This document shows positions 1 through 7,132 of a stretch of 64,000 nt of DNA, piece after piece; the stretch's first letter is position 1, and each line of letters opens with the position of its first letter. The DNA is taken from NCBI RefSeq assembly GCF_000383595.1, contig NZ_KB911581.1, forward strand, positions 868,001-932,000, read 5' to 3'. Under the pieces are notes generated by a model. That model was not told the DNA's origin. It was given only the letters and a program-made list of their open reading frames with translations, and did not search any database. Both the position numbers and the translations under genes were made by a program. The DNA is from Streptomyces bottropensis ATCC 25435 (GTDB taxonomy: Bacteria > Actinomycetota > Actinomycetes > Streptomycetales > Streptomycetaceae).

Positions 1-22
1 GGAGGACGACACCGCGGAATGA
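1..22 (+). CDS. possible 3' end of an upstream gene (partial)
   Basis: The frame ending in TGA at 20-22 is open from the window edge and would overlap the next start codon as ATGA. By analogy with other two-component pairs it could be the tail of a sensor histidine kinase, but only six codons are visible and they carry no family signal. The assignment is inference from position alone. Confidence 0.3.
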
Positions 23-702
23 CCGGACGCCGCGACACCAGGGTGCTCGTCGTCGACGACCAGTTCCTCATCCGCGCCGGCCTGGTGGGGCTGCTGCGCG
101 CCGCGCCCGGCGTCGAGGTCGTAGGGGAGGCGGCGGACGGAGAGGAGGCCGTCGAGGCGGCGGCACGGACCCGGCCCGACGTGATCCTGATGGACATCCG
201 GATGCCCGGCATGAACGGCATCCGGGCCACCGAGCACATCCTCGCCCGGGCCTCCGACTGCGCGCCGAGGATCCTGGTGCTGACCACCTTCGACCTCGAC
301 GAGTACGTGTACGGGGCGCTGCGGGCCGGGGCGTCGGGGTTTCTGCTCAAGGACTCGGGGCCCGAGCGGCTGCTCGCCGCGGTGGCCGCGATCGGCGGAG
401 GCGACGCGCTGTTCGCGCCCAGCGTCACGCGGCGACTGGTCGAGGCGTTCGCCCGGCAGGGCGGGGCCGTCGGCGCCGGGGAACAGCCGCCCGACCTGGG
501 GGCCCTGACCTCGCGTGAGGTCGAGGTCCTCAGACTCATCGCGCGGGGCCTGTCCAACCTGGAGATCGCCGACCGGCTCCACATCAGCGAGGCGACCGTG
601 AAGACGCACCTCAACCGCACCATGACCAAGCTGGCACTGGGCAGCAGGGCCCAGGCGGTCGTGGTCGCGTACGAGACGGGACTGGTGACGCCCGGCGGCT
701 GA
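19..702 (+). CDS. NarL/LuxR-family two-component response regulator
   Basis: This 227-residue protein has the standard two-domain layout. An N-terminal receiver domain shows the acidic pair VVDD near residues 11-14, the phosphoacceptor Asp59 in LMDIRMPGMNG, the switch Thr near 90 and Lys111 in GFLLKDS. A C-terminal LuxR-type helix-turn-helix (about residues 160-220) contains LTSREVEVLRLIARGLSN and EATVKTHLNR. It should bind DNA as a dimer when phosphorylated by a partner kinase. The start is placed at the ATG at 19, behind GGAGGACG and overlapping an upstream stop as ATGA, so the cognate kinase is probably the truncated gene at the window edge. Target genes cannot be read from the sequence. 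The gas vesicle operon next to it is convergent, so a direct link is only positional. Confidence 0.93.
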   Translation: MTGRRDTRVLVVDDQFLIRAGLVGLLRAAPGVEVVGEAADGEEAVEAAARTRPDVILMDIRMPGMNGIRATEHILARASDCAPRILVLTTFDLDEYVYGALRAGASGFLLKDSGPERLLAAVAAIGGGDALFAPSVTRRLVEAFARQGGAVGAGEQPPDLGALTSREVEVLRLIARGLSNLEIADRLHISEATVKTHLNRTMTKLALGSRAQAVVVAYETGLVTPGG

Positions 703-710
703 CGGCGGCT

Positions 711-762
711 TCGCGTCCTCGTGTCCTCGCGTCCTCGTGTCCTCGCGTCTTCGTGTCCTCGC
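711..762. repeat. 16-bp tandem repeat, about 3.25 copies
   Basis: Two identical 16-bp units (tcgcgtcctcgtgtcc at 711-726 and 727-742), a third with one change (743-758) and a partial fourth fill the short gap between the convergent regulator and gvpK. No hairpin is obvious, so a terminator role is not supported. Confidence 0.8.
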
Positions 763-765
763 GGA

Positions 766-1188
766 TCAGGGTGGGAGCAGGGTTCCCAGAGGGCCGAGGT
801 CGAGGTTGAGGTCGTCCAGGGTGAGGCCGTAGCGGTCGCAGAGTTCGGTCATCCGGTCGTGCAGGACCATCAGGGTCATGCCGAGGCGTTCCTCCTGGTC
901 CTCGGTGAGGCCGCCCTTGTCGACGCGGTGCAGGGCCTGGCGTTCCATCAGCTGGCGGAGCAGTTCGACGATGGTGAGGACCAGGCGGACGAGGTCCCGT
1001 TCGACCGTGTCGGGGTCGGTGCGCAACCGGCGGGCGACGGCTCCCGTGCCGCCCCGGCCGGCGGGCGGCGGGGGGAGGTCGTCCGGCCGTGCGGGCAGCA
1101 GCGAGAACGCGCGGCTCGCGGCGTCGGCGACCTCGCGGAGGCGGTCGGTGTGGGGACCGCCGTCAGACCGGGGGTCCGGGACTGTCAT
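766..1188 (-). CDS. gvpK: gas vesicle protein GvpK
   Basis: This 140-residue protein carries the GvpK family core VERDLVRLVLTIVELLRQLM followed by ERQALHRVD, then a conserved C-terminal segment ending LGPLGTLLPP. GvpK is an accessory protein needed for gas vesicle assembly in several bacteria; its exact role is not settled. It is the last gene of the minus-strand gvp operon. Its ATG at 1188 lies inside the end of gvpS (26-nt overlap), which suggests translational coupling, although a start a few codons further in cannot be excluded. The N-terminal third is Pro/Arg-rich and probably disordered. Confidence 0.92.
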   Translation of the reverse strand: MTVPDPRSDGGPHTDRLREVADAASRAFSLLPARPDDLPPPPAGRGGTGAVARRLRTDPDTVERDLVRLVLTIVELLRQLMERQALHRVDKGGLTEDQEERLGMTLMVLHDRMTELCDRYGLTLDDLNLDLGPLGTLLPP

Positions 1189-1450
1189 CAGCGCCGCCTC
1201 CTTCCAGGGGCGTCCGCGCGGGCAGGTCCAGCGCCCACTGCTCGTCCATCTGCTCGCGTACGGCGACGATCACCGCGCGCAACGACACCCGCACCAGGTC
1301 GATGTCCGCGACGCTCAGGACGAGGTCACCGGTGAGGACGACACCGCCGCTCAGGAGGCGGTCGAGCAGGTCGATCAGCGCCACCTGCCGTCCGCTGAGG
1401 GGGCGGTCGTCATCGGCGTACGCGTCGTAGCCGTCGGGGTCGCCGTACAT
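1163..1450 (-). CDS. gvpS: gas vesicle protein GvpS (GvpA-like fold)
   Basis: This 95-residue protein has the helix-strand-strand-helix pattern of the GvpA superfamily: VALIDLLDRLLSGGVVLTGD, then LVLSVADIDLVRVSLRAVIV. In Streptomyces this second GvpA-like paralogue next to gvpK is called GvpS; it is probably a minor structural or nucleation component. The ATG at 1450 is chosen because it lies 2 nt after the gvpJ stop and removes an Arg/Pro-rich out-of-family leader present upstream in the same frame. The end overlaps gvpK. In S. coelicolor, from memory, gvpL lies between gvpJ and gvpS; here the two genes are directly adjacent. Confidence 0.88.
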   Translation of the reverse strand: MYGDPDGYDAYADDDRPLSGRQVALIDLLDRLLSGGVVLTGDLVLSVADIDLVRVSLRAVIVAVREQMDEQWALDLPARTPLEGGGADDSPGPPV

Positions 1451-1452
1451 GC

Positions 1453-1968
1453 TCAGGGCCGGTCCTCGTCGGTGCCGTCGGCCTCGTCGCTCACCGGTCT
1501 GCGCCGTTTGCGCGGGGGTTCGGCCGGGCGGCTCTCGGTACGGCTCACCTTGCGGCCCGTACCGCGACGTTCGGCCGATCCGGCCGGCCGGGGCTTCTTC
1601 GCGGGCAGCTCCGGCGGCGCCTCGACTCGTTCGCGCAGCTCCTTCACCTCGGCGCGCAGGCGCTCGTTCTCGTCGGCGAGCGAGCGCCGGCCGTCGGAGC
1701 GGGACGCGCGGGAGGAGAGGGCGGGGTCGTGCTCCCACCAGTCGATGCCGATCTCCTTGGCCTTGTCGACGGAGGCCACGAGCAGGCGCAGTTTGATGGT
1801 GAGCAGCTCGATGTCGAGCAGGTTGATCTTGATGTCGCCGACGATGACGATGCCCTTGTCGAGCACCCGTTCAAGGATGTCGGCGAGGTTCGCGCTGGAG
1901 CCCTGGCCGCCGCCATAGGGGTAAGGGCTTCGCGTCGGCGAGGGAACGGGGGAGTCGGACTGGGTCAC
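1453..1968 (-). CDS. gvpJ: gas vesicle protein GvpJ (GvpA-like with basic tail)
   Basis: This 171-residue protein has a GvpA-family core at residues 27-75 (NLADILERVLDKGIVIVGD, then KINLLDIELLTIKLRLLVAS). It is followed by a coiled-coil-like stretch (LADENERLRAEVKELRER) and a basic, proline-rich C-terminal tail of about 50 residues. GvpJ proteins are minor gas vesicle components thought to cap or nucleate the shell. The GTG start at 1968 overlaps the gvpZ stop as GTGA, a standard coupling arrangement. The family assignment is firm. The name GvpJ rather than GvpA is inferred from the extended tail and the cluster position. Confidence 0.87.
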   Translation of the reverse strand: MTQSDSPVPSPTRSPYPYGGGQGSSANLADILERVLDKGIVIVGDIKINLLDIELLTIKLRLLVASVDKAKEIGIDWWEHDPALSSRASRSDGRRSLADENERLRAEVKELRERVEAPPELPAKKPRPAGSAERRGTGRKVSRTESRPAEPPRKRRRPVSDEADGTDEDRP

Positions 1969-3119
1969 GGCTCGCTCGACCTCCTCGGCCTCGCCGGTTC
2001 CTCTTCGTCGTCCTCGTCCTCGTCCTCCTGCTCATAGTCGCCCGCGTCGTCCGTGACCTCGTCGTCGTCCTCTTCCTCCTCCTCTTCCCACTCGCCCTCC
2101 GCGTCCTCGTCCTCGGGGCCGTAGTCGTCCGCGTCGTCGGCTCCGGTGTCGCCCTCGTCGTCCGCGGCCCGAGGTTGCTCGTCCTCGTCGTACCCGTCGT
2201 CGTCGTCCTCGCCGTACCGGCCCTCCGCCTCGTCGTCCTCCTCGTCCCGCTCCTGGACCTCTCCGTCGCGGATCTCTTCGCGCCAGCCGCCGGTGGCCTC
2301 GCCGCGCATCATGACGAACGCGCGGTACAGCTTGAGGTCGAGACGGGCGCGGCGGCCCTGGGCCCGGAACAGACCGCCCGTCTTCTCGAACAGCCCCTGG
2401 GGGAAGTACTCCAGGACGAGCAGCACCTTGGTGAGGTTGTCCCCGAGGGGGTGGAAGGTGACGACGCCCCTGGTGGTGGCCTTGTCGCCCTCGGAGGTCC
2501 AGGCGATGCGTTCGTCGGGTATCTGTTCCGTGATGGTGGCGCGCCAGTGCCGGTTCGACTTGGCGACCTTGACGTGCCACTGCGTGGTGGTCTCGTCCTT
2601 CTGCTCGACGCCGATCACACCCTTGGCGAACCGCTGGAACTCCTCGAACTGCGTCCACTGGTCGTACGCCTCGCGCACCGGGACACCCACCTCGATGTCC
2701 TCGATGATGGTGTGACCCTTGCCGCTGCCGCCCGAGGGGTTCTTGCCGTGCCCCTTGCCCTTGGTGAGGGCGGCCTTCGCCTTCTCGGTGACGCCGCCGG
2801 CCTTCTCGCCGACGGTGTCCTTCGCCTTGCCCGCGGCACCCTTCGCCTTGTCGACCAGCGCGTCCTTGGCGTGGCCCGCGGTCGACGTCAGCGCCCCCGC
2901 GCTCATGTCGCCCAGCTTGCGCGCGCCTGTGTCCAGACCGTGGCCCACGTCCTGGAGCATCACCGACAGCCGGGCCTCGATGTACTCCTCCAGCTCCTCC
3001 TTCAGCCGGCTCGTGTTCCCGTTCCCGTTCGCGTGCCCGTTCCCACCGGCCTCCTCGTCCGTCCTGCTGAGGGTTCCGGTGCCAGCCGAGCCGCCTTTCG
3101 CCGTCCTGCCCTCAGCCAT
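1965..3119 (-). CDS. gvpZ: gas vesicle-associated SRPBCC protein GvpZ
   Basis: This 384-residue protein has three parts. The N-terminal 130 residues are Gly/Lys/Ala-rich with amphipathic stretches such as AKDALVDKAKGAAGKAK. Residues about 135-282 form a polyketide cyclase/SRPBCC-type domain (HTIIEDIEVGVPVREAYDQW, then IAWTSEGDKATTRGVVTFHP). The last 100 residues are almost purely Asp/Glu. GvpZ is, to my knowledge, specific to actinomycete gas vesicle clusters and its role is unknown. The SRPBCC domain could bind a hydrophobic ligand or lipid (inference). The ATG at 3119 overlaps the gvpY stop by 8 nt. The acidic tail may pair with the basic GvpY tail. Confidence 0.85.
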   Translation of the reverse strand: MAEGRTAKGGSAGTGTLSRTDEEAGGNGHANGNGNTSRLKEELEEYIEARLSVMLQDVGHGLDTGARKLGDMSAGALTSTAGHAKDALVDKAKGAAGKAKDTVGEKAGGVTEKAKAALTKGKGHGKNPSGGSGKGHTIIEDIEVGVPVREAYDQWTQFEEFQRFAKGVIGVEQKDETTTQWHVKVAKSNRHWRATITEQIPDERIAWTSEGDKATTRGVVTFHPLGDNLTKVLLVLEYFPQGLFEKTGGLFRAQGRRARLDLKLYRAFVMMRGEATGGWREEIRDGEVQERDEEDDEAEGRYGEDDDDGYDEDEQPRAADDEGDTGADDADDYGPEDEDAEGEWEEEEEEDDDEVTDDAGDYEQEDEDEDDEEEPARPRRSSEP

Positions 3120-3840
3120 CGTCCTGCCTCCTCGACCGTGAGCCGCTGCCGCTCGTGGAGCGGCTCGCGGAGGCGGTCTTCTTCGTCGCGCGCGGTGCGC
3201 TCTTGCGGGCCGTCGACGACCCGCCGCGCTGAGACGTGGAACGTCCGCCGCTGCTGCCGCCACCGCTGCCGCTGCCGCGGCGGGCGGTGGTGCCGCCGGA
3301 TTTCTTGGCGGGCCGCTTCCGGCTCGCTCCCGCCTTCTCGGCCGCTCCCGCCTTCTCGGCGGTGCCGGACTTCTGGTCCGTGCCGGACTTCGCATCGGTG
3401 TCGGACTTCTCGTCCTCCTCGGCCCCCTGCTCCTCGTCCTCCGCCTCCTCCGCCTCCTCCTCGTCCTGGTCGTCCTGGTCGGTGTCCTCGGCCTCGGCTC
3501 CGGTCTCGTCCTCCGCCTCGTCCTCCGCCTCGGCCTGTGGGCCGTTCCCCTCGGCCCGCTCCCGCAGTTCCGCGGTGCGTTCGTGGAGGGTTCCGGCCAG
3601 GCTGTCGGCCTTCGACGTCAGTACGGAGGTCGCCGCGGCCTTGCCCGCGCCCGTCAGTTCGGTGCGGATCTGCCGGGTGATGTCGCCGAGGAACGGGGCG
3701 TCGATCGCCTTGCCGAGCTGTCCGGGTCGGACCCGGGACCCGGCGAGCAGCGCGCCGAGGCCGAGGGCGAGTTTGGCCTTCTTCGTCCGCCCCAGCAGAT
3801 ACCCGCCGAGGACGGCCGCGCCCATGGTGGCGTTGTTCAT
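3112..3840 (-). CDS. gvpY: gas vesicle-associated protein GvpY
   Basis: This 242-residue protein opens with a short hydrophobic segment (MGAAVLGGYLLGRTKKAKLA, residues 6-25). It continues with a helical region to about residue 95, an acidic stretch (100-148, mostly Asp/Glu) and a Ser/Arg/Lys/Gly-rich basic C-terminus reminiscent of histone H1 tails. I recognise it by cluster position and by this composition as the Streptomyces GvpY type. The biochemical role is unknown. The N-terminal glycine-rich helix could associate with membrane or shell. The ATG at 3840 overlaps the gvpG stop as ATGA. A longer frame exists upstream but only covers gvpG out of frame. Confidence 0.82.
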   Translation of the reverse strand: MNNATMGAAVLGGYLLGRTKKAKLALGLGALLAGSRVRPGQLGKAIDAPFLGDITRQIRTELTGAGKAAATSVLTSKADSLAGTLHERTAELRERAEGNGPQAEAEDEAEDETGAEAEDTDQDDQDEEEAEEAEDEEQGAEEDEKSDTDAKSGTDQKSGTAEKAGAAEKAGASRKRPAKKSGGTTARRGSGSGGGSSGGRSTSQRGGSSTARKSAPRATKKTASASRSTSGSGSRSRRQDDG

Positions 3841-4100
3841 GACTGTGCCTCTCTCTGCTGGAGCCGGTAGGCGCTGATCTCCTCCAGCCGGTGCAGCAAC
3901 TCCTCCTCGCGCCGCGCGAATTCCTCCTCGGCGACCTGTCCCTCGCCCCGCGCGCGCTCCAGCCGCACCAGTTCCTCCTGGACCGGAGCCGGGTCGTAGT
4001 ACTCGTCCTCGGCGGCCTGCCGCACCTTGTCGACCACCCACCCGACACCCCGCACGGGAGCGAACGGCAAGGTCAGAATCGTCCCGACCAGTCCCACCAC
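3837..4100 (-). CDS. gvpG: gas vesicle protein GvpG
   Basis: This 87-residue protein matches the GvpG family: a hydrophobic N-terminus (VGTILTLPFAPVRGVGWVVD) followed by a charged coiled-coil helix (QEELVRLERARGEGQVAEEE). GvpG is a small accessory assembly protein that works with GvpF. The start is the GTG at 4100, 30 nt after the gvpF stop, and the stop overlaps the gvpY start. Length is normal for the family. Confidence 0.9.
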   Translation of the reverse strand: MVGLVGTILTLPFAPVRGVGWVVDKVRQAAEDEYYDPAPVQEELVRLERARGEGQVAEEEFARREEELLHRLEEISAYRLQQREAQS

Positions 4101-4130
4101 GACGCCTCCTCAGGCTGATCCGCGAGTCGG

Positions 4131-4856
4131 TCACACGAAGCTGTACGGCGGCAGCGGCCCACGCAGCCGCAGCTCCACCCCCTCTCCGAGGGCCTCGGCC
4201 AGCTCCCCGCCGGCCTCGGCGAACTCCTCGGACCTGTCGTCGTCCACCAGGAAGGAGGCGTTCACGAAGTACTGCTGGGACGCCGGTGAGAGCTGCTCGG
4301 CCAGCGTGTACGGGCGCAGCGCGGCAAGAGCCTCCTCGCCCATCGCCTGCTGCCGGGCCTGCACCTCCTGGGCCACGAGTTCGCCGAGGGCGAGGCGGTC
4401 GTCGTACGTGCCGCCGCCCTCGCGGATCACCTCGTTCAACTCACGGGCCTGCGGGGATTCCGCCAGGATGGCGCGCAGGAGGGTGTCCTCGTCCGCGACG
4501 CCCTTGACGTTGAACTCCGCGCGCCCGGCGAGTTCGTCCAGACGCCGGGAGTACGCCTCGGCCCGCTGCTGGAGCAGGGCCTCGACGGCGGCCTCGTCCT
4601 CGGCGACGAACCCGAAGCTCAGCGGCAGGATGGCACCGTCGGCCCACAGCTGTTCCTGGACCTCGTGGTGGGCCTCCACGTCCCGGCGGCTGACCGAGAG
4701 CACCTCGGGGGCCTCGCTGACGACGGCGCTCAGGTCGCCGCTGCTGACGGCACGCAGTTCGGTGGGGTCCTCGCCGACGCCCCTGACGTCGTCCAGGCCC
4801 AGTGGATGCGCTGTCTTGGTGATGGCGTAGACGTACACCGACATCGGCTCGCTCAC
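4131..4856 (-). CDS. gvpF: gas vesicle protein GvpF/GvpL family (GvpF)
   Basis: This 241-residue protein begins with the family signature [20 protein letters not shown] (from residue 5) and contains the conserved helical segment with [20 protein letters not shown]. GvpF/L proteins bind GvpA and probably chaperone it to the growing vesicle. The GTG at 4856 overlaps the gvpA stop as GTGA; the internal ATG four codons later is an alternative start. This is the only GvpF/L copy visible in the cluster, so it may do the work of both GvpF and GvpL. Confidence 0.92.
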   Translation of the reverse strand: MSEPMSVYVYAITKTAHPLGLDDVRGVGEDPTELRAVSSGDLSAVVSEAPEVLSVSRRDVEAHHEVQEQLWADGAILPLSFGFVAEDEAAVEALLQQRAEAYSRRLDELAGRAEFNVKGVADEDTLLRAILAESPQARELNEVIREGGGTYDDRLALGELVAQEVQARQQAMGEEALAALRPYTLAEQLSPASQQYFVNASFLVDDDRSEEFAEAGGELAEALGEGVELRLRGPLPPYSFV

Positions 4857-5308
4857 TCCTCACGCTCTCGGGAGGAACGGCGGCTCGCGCCCCGCTCCGA
4901 GCGCACGCGCTGTCTCTCGCGGCCGGACTCGCGGTCGTCGTCCCCGCGCCCCTTGTGGAGCGAGTCGGAGACGGCCTCGACGGCGCCCGTGAGCGCCCCC
5001 TTGCTCTTGCCCTTGGCGCCCGACTCCACGGTGTTCCCGACGATGTCCGTCAGCTGGGAGGGAGCCTTGCGACCCGACTCCAGGTCCAGTCGGTTGCACG
5101 CCTCGGCGAAGCGCAGGTACGTGTCGACGCTGGCCACCACGACCCGGGCGTCGATCTTCAGGATCTCGATGCCCACCAGGGAGACCCGTACGAACGCGTC
5201 GATGACCAGACCTCGGTCGAGGACCAGTTCCAGCACGTCGTAGAGGTTCCCGGAGCCACCGCCACGGGCGGCACCGGCGCCGCCCTCGCTCTGCGGCACC
5301 ACAGTCAC
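4853..5308 (-). CDS. gvpA: gas vesicle structural protein GvpA
   Basis: This 151-residue protein carries the GvpA shell core near residues 22-75: [20 protein letters not shown], then [20 protein letters not shown]. Classical GvpA is about 70 residues; here a hydrophilic, Lys/Arg-rich tail of about 75 residues follows, which is common in actinomycete homologues. As the main rib protein it would self-assemble into the gas-permeable shell. The GTG start at 5308 sits behind a strong purine-rich site (GGAAGGGAAGAG) about 5 nt upstream, the best ribosome site in the operon. That fits the highest demand. It follows gvpO and is coupled to gvpF. Confidence 0.93.
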   Translation of the reverse strand: MTVVPQSEGGAGAARGGGSGNLYDVLELVLDRGLVIDAFVRVSLVGIEILKIDARVVVASVDTYLRFAEACNRLDLESGRKAPSQLTDIVGNTVESGAKGKSKGALTGAVEAVSDSLHKGRGDDDRESGRERQRVRSERGASRRSSREREE

Positions 5309-5311
5309 GAT

Positions 5312-5325
5312 CTCTTCCCTTCCGG
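5312..5325 (-). promoter_or_regulatory. strong ribosome binding site of gvpA
   Basis: On the minus strand a purine run GGAAGGGAAGAG lies just before the gvpA GTG. It decides this start and is stronger than the sites of the overlapping downstream genes. Confidence 0.6.
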
Positions 5326-5418
5326 TACGGGAAGCCGTACGTCGGAGGGCGCCGGGCCGCGGTCGTGTCGAAGGCCGCCGGTCTGTGCGATGTCAGCGGC
5401 GGCCGTGACCGCGGCGGC

Positions 5419-5745
5419 TCAGCGGGAGCCCCGGTCGACCTGGGCGCGCGTGTACCGGCGGCCGCGCTCGTACGCCAGCAGCTTGCCCGTGGGATCCAGG
5501 GCGACCCGGTAGGCGGCCATCACACTGGTCGTCTGCGGGACGCGCTCCAGTTCCAGGACCTCGACCTGGGCCTCCCAGCCCTCGTCGGTCGGCTTCAGCG
5601 CGGAAACGGACTCGGGGGCACGGCCCAGCAGCTGACTGAGCTGCTCGATCGCGCTCCGCATGGCCTCGGGCGCGGAGACCCGTTCCTCGGCGGGCTCTGA
5701 CTCCCGCGACGAGGAACGGCGCTTCTCCGACTCCCGACCGTTCAT
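5419..5745 (-). CDS. gvpO: gas vesicle protein GvpO
   Basis: This is a 108-residue protein of the GvpO family, with the conserved segments QLSQLLGRAPESVSALKPTD and WEAQVEVLELERVPQTTSVM followed by AAYRVALDPTGKLLAYERGR. GvpO is required for gas vesicle formation in haloarchaea and may act in expression or assembly. The N-terminus is a charged Ser/Arg/Glu-rich stretch. I place the start at the ATG at 5745, with AGG about 8 nt upstream; a GTG three codons earlier (5754) is the alternative. It is the first gene of the operon; the promoter should lie in 5755-5823, which is relatively AT-rich. Confidence 0.9.
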   Translation of the reverse strand: MNGRESEKRRSSSRESEPAEERVSAPEAMRSAIEQLSQLLGRAPESVSALKPTDEGWEAQVEVLELERVPQTTSVMAAYRVALDPTGKLLAYERGRRYTRAQVDRGSR

Positions 5746-5823
5746 CACTGTCACCTGCCTGTCCGTATACCCATCATTGCCCCTTTAAGCGGTATATGTG
5801 AACTTCTTGCGCGTTGGTGCAGT

Positions 5824-6549
5824 TCAGTCGGAGGTCGCGCCGTCGGACAGGGCCAGATACGTGTGCAGGTGGCCCGCGCCCTCCAGCATCGCCGCCGTCC
5901 GGGAGGTCAGGGCGGTGCGACGGGCCGTGATCGCGGTGCGGAGGGCCTCGGTGCCGCCCTCGTCGCGGAGGTCTTCGAGGACCGGGCGGATCTGGTCGAG
6001 GAGGTAGTGGTCGCGGCGGAGGGCGAGGATGAAACGGGCGTCGCGCACCTCCTCGGGGGCGTAGTGGCGGTAGCCGGTGCCGCGTTCACGACGGGGCGCG
6101 AGGAGACCGGCTGCCTCCCAGACGCGGAGCGTCGACGTGCGGACGCCGAGCAGCGCGGCGACCTCGCCGATCAGCAGGTCGGTGGCGGGTACGTCGTCCT
6201 CCGGCGGCTCTCCGGCCAGCGTCCGCAGCGCCTCGCCGGTCGTCCGCAACGACACCCGCTCCGCGTGCAGCGTCGCGTGGACCTCGTCCACCAGCGCCAG
6301 GGCCCCCGGCACGTCCCCCTCGTGCACGGTCCGCATGATCCGCGTGGCGGCCACCGCCCCGTACCCCTTCGACAGGGCCCGGTACGTCAGCAGCGCCCGC
6401 CGGTGCGCGTCGCCGAACACCCGGTACCCCGAGTCCGTACGCGGCACGGGCGGCAGCACCCCGGCCGTCTCGTAGTTGCGGATCTGCTGGGTGGAGACGC
6501 CACAGAGGCGGGCGAGGTCGACGGGGCGCAGGCGGGGCGGGCCGGGCAT
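5824..6549 (-). CDS. MerR-family regulator with two MerR DNA-binding domains
   Basis: This 241-residue protein contains two MerR-type helix-turn-helix/wing units. The first is at residues about 5-70 (DLARLCGVSTQQIRNYETAG, then VFGDAHRRALLTYRA). The second is at about 134-200 (IGEVAALLGVRTSTLRVWEA, then GYRHYAPEEVRDARFILALR). A helical linker separates them. Classical MerR proteins carry one such unit plus a dimerising helix and an effector domain; no cysteine-rich metal site is seen here. The ATG at 6549 is chosen because no better start exists before the upstream gene stop at 6609; the ribosome site is weak. The effector and targets are unknown. Confidence 0.85.
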   Translation of the reverse strand: MPGPPRLRPVDLARLCGVSTQQIRNYETAGVLPPVPRTDSGYRVFGDAHRRALLTYRALSKGYGAVAATRIMRTVHEGDVPGALALVDEVHATLHAERVSLRTTGEALRTLAGEPPEDDVPATDLLIGEVAALLGVRTSTLRVWEAAGLLAPRRERGTGYRHYAPEEVRDARFILALRRDHYLLDQIRPVLEDLRDEGGTEALRTAITARRTALTSRTAAMLEGAGHLHTYLALSDGATSD

Positions 6550-6608
6550 GGCGGGCGTACGGGGCGGGCCGGTTCGACGGGGTGCGGGCGGTGCCTTCTC
6601 GTCGTCCG

Positions 6609-7016
6609 TCAGTCCTCGCCGTCCTTCTTCTCCCGCTTCTCGCCCTTCTCCTCCTCCTGCCGCTTCAGCTCCTCCTCGCGTCGGCGGAGGTCGGCCTCCC
6701 AGCTCTTGAGGAGGGTCTCGTCCTTCTTGTTGTCCTCGGCGAGCGACTTCAGGAACTCGGGGTTGTCGTCGGGGGCGACGTACTCCGAGCGGTGGCCCCG
6801 GTGCCACTCGGAGGGTGTGCGTCCACCCCCGGGGACGCCCCGCAGCTTGCCCGCGACGAGCCAGGCGATGGGGCCGACGATCCAGAAGAGCAGGATGATG
6901 AAGACCCAGGCGATCTTCGGCAGGTGTTTCGCCTCGTCCTCGGGGGTGTTGAGGCAGTCGATGAACGCGTAGATCGTCAGCGCCAGCGGCACGAGATACA
7001 GCAACACCCTGAGCAT
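6609..7016 (-). CDS. PLD-N (PLDNc) domain small membrane protein
   Basis: This 135-residue protein has two hydrophobic helices: LRVLLYLVPLALTIYAFIDC near the N-terminus and IAWVFIILLFWIVGPIAWLV around residues 35-55. The pattern matches the phospholipase-D nuclease N-terminal domain family, small actinobacterial membrane proteins that have no nuclease part. A charged coiled-coil tail (RRREEELKRQEEEKGEKREK) follows on the cytoplasmic side. The ATG at 7016 has AGGGGG about 8 nt upstream. Function is unknown. It lies upstream of the MerR gene on the same strand and could be co-transcribed with it. Confidence 0.8.
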   Translation of the reverse strand: MLRVLLYLVPLALTIYAFIDCLNTPEDEAKHLPKIAWVFIILLFWIVGPIAWLVAGKLRGVPGGGRTPSEWHRGHRSEYVAPDDNPEFLKSLAEDNKKDETLLKSWEADLRRREEELKRQEEEKGEKREKKDGED

Positions 7017-7132
7017 GGGACAGCCCCCTGGAAGCGGTGGCGGCCGGTCGACCGGCCGCCGGACACGACGGCGGGACCGTGCGCGGGGCCCCGTGACGGG
7101 GTCAGGGTAGCCCCTCGGGGATACTTGTCCGC

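Noticed and set aside
711..762. The 16-bp repeats as a CRISPR array
   Set aside because: Units are contiguous without spacers and far too short.
1963..2300. Serine-rich plus-strand frames opposite the GvpZ acidic tail
   Set aside because: They are the complement of the Asp/Glu codons (GAC/GAG to GTC/CTC and frame-shifted TCC/TCG) and not genes.
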